Below, in pieces: positions 1 through 5,545 of a DNA stretch of 6,789 nt. How positions within the stretch are numbered: the first letter of the stretch is position 1; every line of letters starts with the position of its first letter. A model generated the notes under the pieces. That model made no database searches, was not told where the DNA came from, and was given only the letters and a program-made list of their open reading frames with translations. The translations under genes and the position numbers were made by a program. The stretch is from Actinomycetota bacterium (GTDB lineage Bacteria > Actinomycetota > Actinomycetes > S36-B12 > UBA5976). Where the stretch lies: the NCBI GenBank assembly GCA_947476765.1, contig CANJRK010000048.1, positions 1 to 6,789 on the forward strand, read 5' to 3'.

Positions 1-259
1 ACAGCACTCCTGGGTTTCCATTTAGCGCATCGATACAAATTCCTGAGTCATCCGCGATAGCAGGCAATCCCGTGAATGCGCAAAGTGCTCGCGCTTTGAG
101 CAGGGCATTGCCCTCAAAAGTATTTTCGGTTTCTTCGACTTCCGGTGCATCTGGAAACTTATCAACCGTTATTAGCTCGAATTGCAGATCTAGTTCTAGC
201 AAGATTCTTTCAAGTTCAACAGCCTTATGTTGATTTCTTGTTGCTAGCACAATTTGCAT
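1..259 (-). CDS. rdgB: RdgB/HAM1-type non-canonical purine NTP pyrophosphatase, partial (3' end missing)
   Basis: Reading leftward from an ATG at 259–257, 86 codons are open to the window edge, so the C-terminal half or more is missing. The family hydrolyses ITP, dITP and XTP to the monophosphate plus pyrophosphate in the cytoplasm, keeping deaminated purines out of nucleic acids. Visible family marks are the N-terminal substrate loop MQIVLATRNQHK (residues 1–12), the FEGNALLKA motif (48–56) that corresponds to the usual ENA-x-x-KA, and the acidic catalytic motif ADDSGICIDAL (69–79) with D70 and D71, followed by NGNPGV as expected. The ATG lies 2 bp after the rph stop codon, so the gene is probably translated from the murI–rph–rdgB message. 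No strong Shine-Dalgarno sequence is seen. The rph–rdgB pairing is common in bacteria. The family call is firm despite the truncation. Confidence 0.95.
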   Translation of the reverse strand, partial: MQIVLATRNQHKAVELERILLELDLQFELITVDKFPDAPEVEETENTFEGNALLKARALCAFTGLPAIADDSGICIDALNGNPGVL

Positions 260-261
260 GA

Positions 262-1008
262 TTACTTTTTGGGACTCAATGGTGTGGCAAGAGCAGCTTT
301 TTGCTTTGCAGTCAATTCGACACAGCCAATAGTGGCTAAGTCAAGAAGTTCGTTGAGTAACCCACGGTCAAATGGCTCGCGCTCTGCGGTGCCCTGCACT
401 TCTACAAATGCCCCGGACCCAGTCATGACAACATTCATGTCTGTGTCTGCGCGAACATCATCGTCGTAATGCAAATCCAGACATGGCTTACCATCAACTA
501 TTCCAACGGAAACAGCTGCGATCGAATCTCGCAGCACCACAGCATCTTTGGCAATTAATCCTGAACTACGCGCCCATTCGATTGCGTCGACAACGGCAAC
601 ATAAGCACCGGTAATGGCTGCAGTTCGAGTTCCACCATCAGCTTGCAAGACATCACAGTCGATCATGATGGTGTTTTCCCCGAGTGAGGACATATCCAAA
701 ACTGATCGTAGGCTGCGCCCGATCAATCTTGAGATTTCATGAGTACGGCCGCCAAGTTTGCCTTTGACACTTTCTCGGTCATTGCGAGTATGGGTGGCCC
801 TTGGCAACATTGAATACTCGGCTGTTAACCAACCTTCGCCACTTCCCTTTTTCCAGCGCGGCACACCTTCACTGAAGGACACAGCACACAGGACTTTGGT
901 GGCTCCAAATTCGACAAGGACACTGCCTTCGGCATGATCTAGCCATTGGCGGTTGAAGGTTACATTACGAAGTTGGTCGGCACTGCGGCCGTCGGAGCGA
1001 TTATTCAC
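262..1008 (-). CDS. rph: Ribonuclease PH
   Basis: A 248-residue protein, the normal length for RNase PH, a phosphorolytic 3'-to-5' exoribonuclease that trims tRNA precursors and other RNA 3' ends. Recognisable stretches in order are the N-terminal RSDGRSADQLRNV (4–16), HAEGSVLVEFGATKVLC (25–41), WLTAEYSMLPRATHTR (60–75), the phosphate/RNA-binding GGRTHEISRLIGRSLR (86–101), the core DCDVLQADGGTRTA (117–130) and the acidic active-site region around DDDVRADTDMNVVMTG (182–197). The start is GTG at 1008–1006. It fits the usual N-terminus, and I see no ATG that would fit better. No good ribosome site precedes it; instead a TAGAGT box ends 8 bases upstream, compatible with a leaderless transcript in addition to read-through from murI (29-bp gap). 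rdgB follows after 2 bp. No key residue appears to be missing. Confidence 0.97.
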   Translation of the reverse strand: MNNRSDGRSADQLRNVTFNRQWLDHAEGSVLVEFGATKVLCAVSFSEGVPRWKKGSGEGWLTAEYSMLPRATHTRNDRESVKGKLGGRTHEISRLIGRSLRSVLDMSSLGENTIMIDCDVLQADGGTRTAAITGAYVAVVDAIEWARSSGLIAKDAVVLRDSIAAVSVGIVDGKPCLDLHYDDDVRADTDMNVVMTGSGAFVEVQGTAEREPFDRGLLNELLDLATIGCVELTAKQKAALATPLSPKK

Positions 1009-1015
1009 GTATCTG

Positions 1016-1021
1016 ACTCTA
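1016..1021 (-). promoter_or_regulatory. Possible -10 box for a leaderless rph transcript
   Basis: On the minus strand the hexamer TAGAGT (1021 to 1016) fits the actinobacterial TAnnnT pattern and is followed by 7 bases (1015–1009) before the rph GTG. With that spacing transcription could begin at or very near the start codon, which would explain the lack of a Shine-Dalgarno sequence. No convincing -35 element is seen at 17–18 bp, so this is tentative; rph may simply be co-transcribed with murI. Confidence 0.3.
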
Positions 1022-1037
1022 TTGCACTAGTGGCTTG

Positions 1038-1823
1038 CTACAGCGAAGCAACTTCAACGACCTCAGGTCCTAAGAAGCGCCTAGCTAATTGCGTGAATGG
1101 TTCGCCCGTGGCGAAGAATTTATGAATCGGATCCGGCAAAGACTCATCGCGCAATAAATCAAGCTCAACCAATGTGCGATAAACATCTTTGGCTGTTTCT
1201 TCAGCGCTGGAAACTAGCGTGATTTTCTCACCTGCGATCATCGAAATAACGCCAGTTAAGAGTGGGTAGTGCGTACAACCTAAAACCAAAGTGTCGATAT
1301 CTGCATTCAAGATGGGAGTTAAATACTGACGCGCAACTGAAGTTAGTTCATTGCCGTTAGTAATTCCCGCTTCAACAAATTCCACAAACCGAGGACAAGC
1401 TTTGCTTTCTAACGTGATTTGCGGTGCGGCAGCAAACGCATCTGCATAAGCACCACTGGTTATTGTGGCGGAAGTTCCGATGACACCCACTCGACCGGTG
1501 CGAGTTGCCGCAACTGCCCGACGAACAGCTGGCTGAATAACCTCGACGACTGGAACCGAGTATCTTTCCCGAGCATCACGCAGGACAGCGGCACTTGCCG
1601 AATTGCAGGCTATAACCAACATTTTCACATCGCGCTCAACTAGCGAATCCAAAACATCTAGAGCGAGCTCACGAACTTGGGCAATTGGTCGCGGTCCATA
1701 CGGTCCGTTTGCTGTGTCGCCAACATAAATCAATGGCTCGTGGGGCAGCTGGTCCAAAATGGCGCGCACCACAGTTAATCCACCAACGCCAGAATCCATC
1801 ACACCAATTGGACGATCATTCAC
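1038..1823 (-). CDS. murI: Glutamate racemase
   Basis: A 261-residue cytoplasmic enzyme of the Asp/Glu racemase family, the usual MurI length, converting L-glutamate to D-glutamate for peptidoglycan precursors. Both catalytic cysteines are present in their motifs: C73 in IACNSAS (71–77) and C183 in LGCTHYP (181–187). The N-terminal substrate loop GVMDSGVGGLTV (7–18, with D10 and S11) and YVGDTANGPYG (33–43) also match the family. The start is GTG at 1823–1821; the next candidate, M9, would cut into the conserved loop. There is no Shine-Dalgarno sequence in front of it, but a TACTCT box lies 6 bases upstream, suggesting a leaderless message. It heads a minus-strand group with rph (29-bp gap) and rdgB, and is divergent from the small membrane protein gene across only 22 bp. 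murI close to rph and rdgB matches the M. tuberculosis order known to me. Confidence 0.97.
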   Translation of the reverse strand: MNDRPIGVMDSGVGGLTVVRAILDQLPHEPLIYVGDTANGPYGPRPIAQVRELALDVLDSLVERDVKMLVIACNSASAAVLRDARERYSVPVVEVIQPAVRRAVAATRTGRVGVIGTSATITSGAYADAFAAAPQITLESKACPRFVEFVEAGITNGNELTSVARQYLTPILNADIDTLVLGCTHYPLLTGVISMIAGEKITLVSSAEETAKDVYRTLVELDLLRDESLPDPIHKFFATGEPFTQLARRFLGPEVVEVASL

Positions 1824-1829
1824 AAGTTA

Positions 1830-1839
1830 AGAGTAATCT
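1830..1839. promoter_or_regulatory. Overlapping divergent -10 boxes between murI and the small membrane protein gene
   Basis: The 22-bp gap between the two divergent start codons (1824–1845) contains TACTCT on the minus strand (1835 to 1830) and TAATCT on the plus strand (1834 to 1839). Each fits TAnnnT and each is followed by exactly 6 bases before its GTG start codon. The two boxes share positions 1834–1835. This geometry leaves no room for a ribosome site on either side and fits two leaderless transcripts. A TTGGAC at 1808–1813 is a possible plus-strand -35 element, but its 20-bp spacing is long. Inferred from motif and spacing only. Confidence 0.5.
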
Positions 1840-1845
1840 GACACA

Positions 1846-2244
1846 GTGACTAGTTCTCGCACCAGACCACTTCCAGTAACAGCAATTGCAGTCATCACGT
1901 CAATTGCGGCGTTTTTTTACTTTGTAATTGGGGTGATTTTGGTGCTCAATCCTAAATTTGATGCAATTGGCGGGAATGCGGATGCTGCGCTCTCAACACC
2001 AACTCCCTTTGAGCTCATCGCTGGTCTTGCTTCTATCACGCTGGGATTTGTCTACATCTGGATTGTTCGGGAGTTCCTCGCGAAATCCCAAATGTCTTTT
2101 GTCTTAATTCAAACGCTTGTGATAATAAATATTTTGTTTTCATTCGCTCGATTACCTCTTGGACTAATTCCAGTTGCGATGAATTTATCTGTTCTCTATT
2201 TCATCCATACAAAATCTGCTAAATCTTGGCTTTCTGGCCAATAG
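1846..2244 (+). CDS. Small four-helix membrane protein of unknown function
   Basis: A 132-residue protein that I do not recognise. It has a short basic N-terminus (R5, R7) and four hydrophobic segments at about 12–34, 54–77, 83–101 and 103–121, with a polar loop (36–53, DAIGGNADAALSTPTP) between the first two. The C-terminus is short and mildly basic (HTKSAKSWLSGQ). No catalytic or metal-binding motif is evident. It starts with GTG at 1846, with no Shine-Dalgarno sequence and a TAATCT box 6 bases upstream, pointing to a leaderless transcript. It occupies the place between cysM and murI where M. tuberculosis has a rhomboid-like membrane protein (Rv1337), but it is too short and lacks a GxSG-type serine motif, so it is not a rhomboid. 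cysO follows 133 bp downstream on the same strand. The start, the lack of frame breaks and the clear helix pattern make it a credible gene. Confidence 0.8.
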   Translation: MTSSRTRPLPVTAIAVITSIAAFFYFVIGVILVLNPKFDAIGGNADAALSTPTPFELIAGLASITLGFVYIWIVREFLAKSQMSFVLIQTLVIINILFSFARLPLGLIPVAMNLSVLYFIHTKSAKSWLSGQ

Positions 2245-2377
2245 TTATTGCAAGCACTTCGCAACTAAGTAACGGTGTCAGGAAATTTCCGCTTAATTGC
2301 AGCAAACTGTACCTAGCGAGAATAACTCCCACAATTGATTTAGAATTAAATTATCCAACCCCCGCGAAAGTATAAAA
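2245..2377 (+). promoter_or_regulatory. Intergenic region likely holding the cysO–cysM promoter
   Basis: This AT-rich 133-bp gap precedes cysO. It contains a perfect 10-bp palindrome, GGAAATTTCC (2281–2290), and a weak promoter-like pair, TTGCAG (2297–2302) with AATAAC (2321–2326) at 18-bp spacing. A GAAAG (2365–2369), 8 bases before the cysO ATG, is the best ribosome site candidate. There is no clear terminator for the upstream membrane protein gene. None of these elements is strong on its own, and a palindrome of that size is expected several times by chance in a window this long. Confidence 0.3.
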
Positions 2378-2650
2378 ATGTCTGTAGCTGTAAGTATCCC
2401 AACGATTTTGCGTTCCTATACCAACAATGCAAAGTCAGTCACTGCTCAAGGCCAGACTTTGCAAGAAGTAATCGCTGACCTTGAATCGCAGTTTCCAGGA
2501 ATTTCGGGACGCCTAATCGAAGACGGTAAATTACGCAGATTTGTAAACATCTACATCAATGATGAGGATGTTCGCTTCACCGGAAATCTAAGTGCTGCAG
2601 TAACAGCAGGAGATTCAGTTACCGTGTTGCCTGCTGTTGCTGGTGGCTGA
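2378..2650 (+). CDS. cysO: CysO ubiquitin-like sulfur carrier protein (MoaD/ThiS fold)
   Basis: A 90-residue protein ending in AVAGG, the di-glycine tail that is adenylated and converted to a thiocarboxylate in this family. It resembles mycobacterial CysO along its whole length as I remember it: SVAVSIPTILR (2–12), LQEVIADLESQFPGIS (28–43), FVNIYINDEDVRF (55–67) and GDSVTVLPAVAGG (78–90). In the actinobacterial pathway it carries sulfide to CysM, which joins it to a cysteine skeleton. The gene is 8 bp upstream of cysM on the same strand, so the carrier and its enzyme are almost certainly one operon. MoaD or ThiS is excluded by the specific NDEDVRF and LPAVAGG stretches and by the neighbours. 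The activating E1-like enzyme is not in the window. Start ATG at 2378, preceded by a weak GAAAG ribosome site. Confidence 0.96.
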   Translation: MSVAVSIPTILRSYTNNAKSVTAQGQTLQEVIADLESQFPGISGRLIEDGKLRRFVNIYINDEDVRFTGNLSAAVTAGDSVTVLPAVAGG

Positions 2651-2658
2651 GTAAGTAA

Positions 2659-3606
2659 ATGCGCTATAACTCGTTACTTGATTCGGTTGGAAATACTCCC
2701 CTAGTTGGATTACCAAACCTGTCACCATCTTCGGATGTCCGACTTTGGGCAAAGCTAGAAGATCGAAATCCAACGGGATCGATCAAAGATCGTGCGGCTC
2801 TTGCCATGATTGAAGCGGCTGAAGCAGATGGCAGCCTGACGCCCGGGTGCACGATCCTTGAACCAACCAGTGGCAATACTGGAATATCACTAGCAATGGC
2901 ATCGCGCCTTAAAGGTTACAAACTAATCTGCGTCATGCCAGAAAATACTTCAGCTGAACGTACGCAGTTACTGAATATGTGGGGCGCTGAAGTTCGATAC
3001 TCACCAGCTGCTGGCGGTTCAAATGAGGCCGTACGGGTTGCAAAGAAATTAGCAAGTGAAAATCCTGATTGGGTGATGCTCTACCAATACGGAAATCAAG
3101 CAAATGCTGATGCGCACTATCGCGGCACTGGTCCTGAAATATTGGCTGATTGTCCGACCATTACGCACTTTGTGGCTGGGCTTGGCACAACTGGAACTTT
3201 GATGGGCGCTGGCCGATATCTGCGCGAACATAAACCAGATGTCGCAATTGTGGCTGCGGAACCTAGATACGGCGAACTGGTTTATGGGCTGCGGAACCTA
3301 GATGAAGGTTTTGTTCCAGAACTTTATGACGAGTCGGTTCTAACAACCCGATTTTCTGTTGGCCCACTTGAGGCTGTTTCTAGAACTCGAGAGTTATTGA
3401 ATCGGGAAGGAATATTTGCGGGTATTTCTACCGGAGCTATTTTGCACGCAGCCCTTGGGATGGCAACTAAAGCAGTAAAAGCCGGTGAAAAGGCTGACAT
3501 CGTTTTCATCGTTTGCGATGGTGGTTGGAAGTATCTATCAACTGGTGCTTATGAAGGAACTTTAGAATCGGCCTCAGAAGCGCTCGATGGCCAACTTTGG
3601 GCTTGA
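2659..3606 (+). CDS. cysM: CysM, O-phosphoserine sulfhydrylase (CysO-dependent cysteine synthase)
   Basis: A 315-residue fold-type II PLP enzyme. It uses CysO thiocarboxylate as sulfur donor and O-phosphoserine as acceptor, producing CysO–cysteine. Visible residues are the PLP lysine K43 in NPTGSIKDR, the substrate loop TSGNTG (70–75, N73), the phosphate-binding GLGTTGT (174–180) and S257 in GISTGA next to the PLP ring. R212, in LRNLDEGFVPELYD, aligns by length offset with M. tuberculosis R220, which selects phosphoserine over acetylserine. The C-terminal GQLWA tail is the segment that closes over the active site in the mycobacterial enzyme. These marks separate it from CysK. It starts 8 bp after cysO with little ribosome site of its own, implying translational coupling. 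It ends 5 bp from the convergent stop of mec with no terminator between. Nothing is broken or missing. Confidence 0.96.
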   Translation: MRYNSLLDSVGNTPLVGLPNLSPSSDVRLWAKLEDRNPTGSIKDRAALAMIEAAEADGSLTPGCTILEPTSGNTGISLAMASRLKGYKLICVMPENTSAERTQLLNMWGAEVRYSPAAGGSNEAVRVAKKLASENPDWVMLYQYGNQANADAHYRGTGPEILADCPTITHFVAGLGTTGTLMGAGRYLREHKPDVAIVAAEPRYGELVYGLRNLDEGFVPELYDESVLTTRFSVGPLEAVSRTRELLNREGIFAGISTGAILHAALGMATKAVKAGEKADIVFIVCDGGWKYLSTGAYEGTLESASEALDGQLWA

Positions 3607-3611
3607 GGAAT

Positions 3612-4028
3612 TTAATTAATTACGATTTCCTCTTCGGTGATTACTTCATCGACAATTCGGTATGACCGCAACTCGTAAGGACCTTCGGCGTTACCCGTTT
3701 CTCTAGTAGAAACCAAAACATAATGTGCGAATGGTTCTGCGGCATACGCTACATCGGTGCGGGAAGGATATGCCTCGGTAGCAGTGTGAGAATGATAAAT
3801 AACTACTGGATCTTCGTTGTTGGCATCCAGTTCGCGATAGAGCTTTAGTAGGTCGGAAGAATCAAACTCATAAAATGTTGGCGACCTGGCTGCATTAATC
3901 ATGGGAATAAATCTGGTTGGCTTATCACTGTCAACCGGCCCTGCAATCACCCCACATGCCTCATCTGGATGATCCTTGCGGGCGTGAGCCACAATCAGAT
4001 CAACAAGATCTTGCGAAATCGTAAGCAT
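3612..4028 (-). CDS. mec: Mec, JAMM-family metalloprotease releasing cysteine from CysO
   Basis: A 138-residue JAMM/MPN+ protein. The zinc motif is complete: E23 in DEACGVIAG, then H79-S80-H81, seven residues, S89 and D92 (HSHTATEAYPSRTD, 79–92). In the actinobacterial pathway Mec cuts the CysO–cysteine adduct to free cysteine and regenerate CysO. Length and the EACG and NAARSPTFYEFD stretches (45–56) fit the bacterial Mec type. The ATG at 4028 has an AGGAG ribosome site at 4045–4041, 12 bases upstream, slightly far but usable. A TAATAT box (4071 to 4066) is a reasonable -10. In M. tuberculosis mec, cysO and cysM run in one direction; here mec opposes cysO–cysM and shares a tail-to-tail junction with cysM, so the three need at least two promoters. 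It is divergent from the rhodopsin gene. Confidence 0.93.
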   Translation of the reverse strand: MLTISQDLVDLIVAHARKDHPDEACGVIAGPVDSDKPTRFIPMINAARSPTFYEFDSSDLLKLYRELDANNEDPVVIYHSHTATEAYPSRTDVAYAAEPFAHYVLVSTRETGNAEGPYELRSYRIVDEVITEEEIVIN

Positions 4029-4204
4029 GATCGGGCAAATCTCCTAAAAAGCAGCGGATTTACCAATATTAGCCTGAAAATCTGCGTGTTTGGGTTGCAA
4101 GTCTCACTAGACAAGAGGACGCTGGGGTAAGCAAGAAAATGTTGACTCGGCAACAAGTTAATAGAGCTGGCTCGGCGGCTCCCTACAAAAGGAGCAAGTA
4201 CTTC
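4029..4204. promoter_or_regulatory. Divergent control region between mec and the rhodopsin gene
   Basis: These 176 bp must drive both genes. On the minus side there is a TAATAT -10 candidate (4071 to 4066) and an AGGAG ribosome site (4045–4041) for mec. On the plus side a strong AAAAGGAG (4187–4194) sits 10 bases before the rhodopsin ATG at 4205. TTGCAA (4095–4100) and TTGACT (4142–4147) resemble -35 elements, but neither has a good -10 at normal spacing, so the rhodopsin promoter is unresolved. An open frame continues upstream to an ATG at 4139, but I read it as untranslated leader (see the rhodopsin entry). Confidence 0.5.
4187..4194 (+). promoter_or_regulatory. Ribosome binding site that sets the rhodopsin start
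   Basis: AAAAGGAG is the best Shine-Dalgarno match in the window, 10 bases before the ATG at 4205. The alternative ATG at 4139 is preceded only by GGGGTAAGCAAGAAA, with no comparable site. This site is the main reason for choosing the shorter protein. Confidence 0.8.
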
Positions 4205-4972
4205 ATGGATGGAATCTATGACGTAACAACACTAACTGCTGGTCAATACTCAGCAGTTAGCAATATCTTGTCTTTTGGCTTTGCATCAATGCTAGCCACG
4301 ACAATTTATCTTTACCTTAGCCAAGCGCGGGTACTTCCTAAGTACCGTCAGGCAATCGTAATTTCAGGCACTGTAACCCTAATTGCGCTTTACCACTACT
4401 GGAGAATCTACGATTCATTCGCAGCATCCCATGCTGGTGAAGCAGTATTCAACGAGGCTTACCGCTACGTGGACTGGTTACTAACTGTTCCACTGTTGCT
4501 ACTAGAAACGATTGCGGTTTTGGCGTTGCCAGCTGCAAATCGTAAGTCTCTTATCGCACGTCTAGTTCCTGCATCAGCAGCAATGATCATCCTTGGTTAC
4601 CCAGGTGAAGTCGCTGCAGACATGGGTCCAAAGATGGTGTGGGGCGCACTTTCCACAATCCCATTCCTATACATCCTTTACATCTTGTTCGTTGAGCTAA
4701 CAAAGTCGCTAGATAAGCAGCCTGCTGAAGTTTCAGCAACTGTTAAGCGCCTTCGTCTATTGCTTATCGCAACTTGGGGTGTCTACCCAATTTCGTACTT
4801 AATGCCAGTACTTGGTGTTGATGGTGCAAATGCATTTGTTGGTCGTCAGATCGGTTACACCGTAGCTGACGTACTAGCTAAGTGTCTCTTTGGTCTAACG
4901 ATCTACAAGATCGCTCGCCTAAAAAGTGCTGCTGATGATGCTTCATACGCATCAACAGAAGGCATGCACTAG
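4205..4972 (+). CDS. Actinorhodopsin-type light-driven proton pump
   Basis: A seven-helix microbial rhodopsin that binds retinal and pumps protons outward across the cell membrane in light. Counting from the ATG at 4205 (255 residues), helix C holds RYVDWLLTVPLLLLE (87–101) with proton acceptor D90, T94 and donor E101, the D-T-E set of proteorhodopsin-like pumps. The Schiff-base lysine is K226 in helix G (DVLAK, with D222). H64 in helix B (YHYW) matches the histidine paired with the acceptor in proteorhodopsin and xanthorhodopsin. L98 at the colour-tuning site predicts green absorption. G147 (VWGALST, helix E) aligns with xanthorhodopsin G156, the glycine that opens a carotenoid window. An in-frame ATG at 4139 would add 22 residues, but it lacks a ribosome site and uses AGA, AGG and CGG codons rarely seen in the rest of the gene. 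Tyr and Lys codons are strongly biased, suggesting high expression. It is transcribed alone. Confidence 0.95.
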   Translation: MDGIYDVTTLTAGQYSAVSNILSFGFASMLATTIYLYLSQARVLPKYRQAIVISGTVTLIALYHYWRIYDSFAASHAGEAVFNEAYRYVDWLLTVPLLLLETIAVLALPAANRKSLIARLVPASAAMIILGYPGEVAADMGPKMVWGALSTIPFLYILYILFVELTKSLDKQPAEVSATVKRLRLLLIATWGVYPISYLMPVLGVDGANAFVGRQIGYTVADVLAKCLFGLTIYKIARLKSAADDASYASTEGMH

Positions 4973-4981
4973 AAATTAATT

Positions 4982-5020
4982 AAACAAAAACCCCCTAGTT
5001 TTGCTAGGGGGTTTTTGTTT
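4982..5020. terminator. Perfect bidirectional rho-independent terminator
   Basis: A 17-bp arm (4982–4998, containing AAAAACCCCCTAG) pairs without mismatch with 5004–5020 across a 5-base loop, TTTTG. The T-rich outer part of the stem supplies the U-tract on both strands. It lies between the rhodopsin stop (4972) and the opposing DUF2017 stop (5024), so it ends transcription from both sides and insulates the rhodopsin transcript from clpS–DUF2017. Confidence 0.95.
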
Positions 5021-5023
5021 GTC

Positions 5024-5545
5024 TTAAGTAAGAGCGTCGAGCAAGGTTCCCTGCAAGAACGTCAAGTAGTTATACAGATGCATTCCAGATTCGTCCTCTT
5101 GAGAATCGTTATATCTTTCTGATGAATCCGTGATTTCAAGTCGAGTTCCCAGCACTAAGCGAACATCATTAATTGCCTTTAGCCAAGATTGGGCTTGGAC
5201 TGAAGTCACCGAAGTCTTTGCATTTGAATCCATTAACATCAGTCGCACATCGTTTAATGCGTCAATCTTTGCCTGACGTAGATCTTGTTCTGTGAACCTG
5301 CGAAAATCAGCACTTGCATGCTCGTCTTGAGAATAACCATCTGGGAATAATCTTGCCAAAGCCGGATCGTCTGAAATTTCAGTAGATCCGTCCATATTTA
5401 GCATTCGGGCTAATGGGTCCGCATTCTTATCAAAATTGGTAACTTGAAGTAACTCATCCATTTGCTCGAAAATTTGAGACAGAACCTGCTTTTCAGCATC
5501 ATCAAGTTTCAGAGTAATTCGGCCACCAATTCCAGACTTAAACAA
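5024..5545 (-). CDS. DUF2017 family protein, ClpS-associated
   Basis: A 173-residue soluble protein of the actinobacterial DUF2017 family, whose role is not established. Family-like stretches are DDPALARLFPDGY (59–71), FRRFTEQDLR (81–90), the conserved core WLKAINDVRLVLGTRLEIT (121–139) and YNYLTFLQGTLLDAL (158–172). The protein is acidic and probably mostly helical, with no membrane segment. The start is TTG at 5545–5543, directly abutting the clpS stop with no bases between. An AGAAGGA ribosome site (5559 to 5553) inside the end of clpS lies 7 bases before it, and no ATG occurs before residue 29. The tight junction indicates translational coupling with clpS, as in other actinobacteria where this gene follows clpS. 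A part in Clp-dependent degradation is suggested only by this constant pairing. Confidence 0.9.
   Translation of the reverse strand: MFKSGIGGRITLKLDDAEKQVLSQIFEQMDELLQVTNFDKNADPLARMLNMDGSTEISDDPALARLFPDGYSQDEHASADFRRFTEQDLRQAKIDALNDVRLMLMDSNAKTSVTSVQAQSWLKAINDVRLVLGTRLEITDSSERYNDSQEDESGMHLYNYLTFLQGTLLDALT

Noticed and set aside
254..469. Short plus-strand frame opposite the end of rph
   Set aside because: It lies wholly over a firmly identified rph gene and the rph–rdgB junction, and its product looks like no protein family.
2281..2290. Perfect palindrome GGAAATTTCC upstream of cysO as a regulator site
   Set aside because: A 10-bp palindrome is expected several times by chance in a window this long, there is no second copy near it, and it does not extend into the flanks.
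3605..3632. GAGGAA/TTCCTC inverted repeat around the cysM–mec junction as a terminator
   Set aside because: The stem is only 6 bp with a 16-base AT-rich loop, has no T-run and lies partly inside the mec coding sequence.
4142..4147. TTGACT as the -35 box of the rhodopsin promoter
   Set aside because: It is a good hexamer, but the sequence 16–18 bp downstream has no acceptable -10 box, so it cannot be called a promoter on this evidence.
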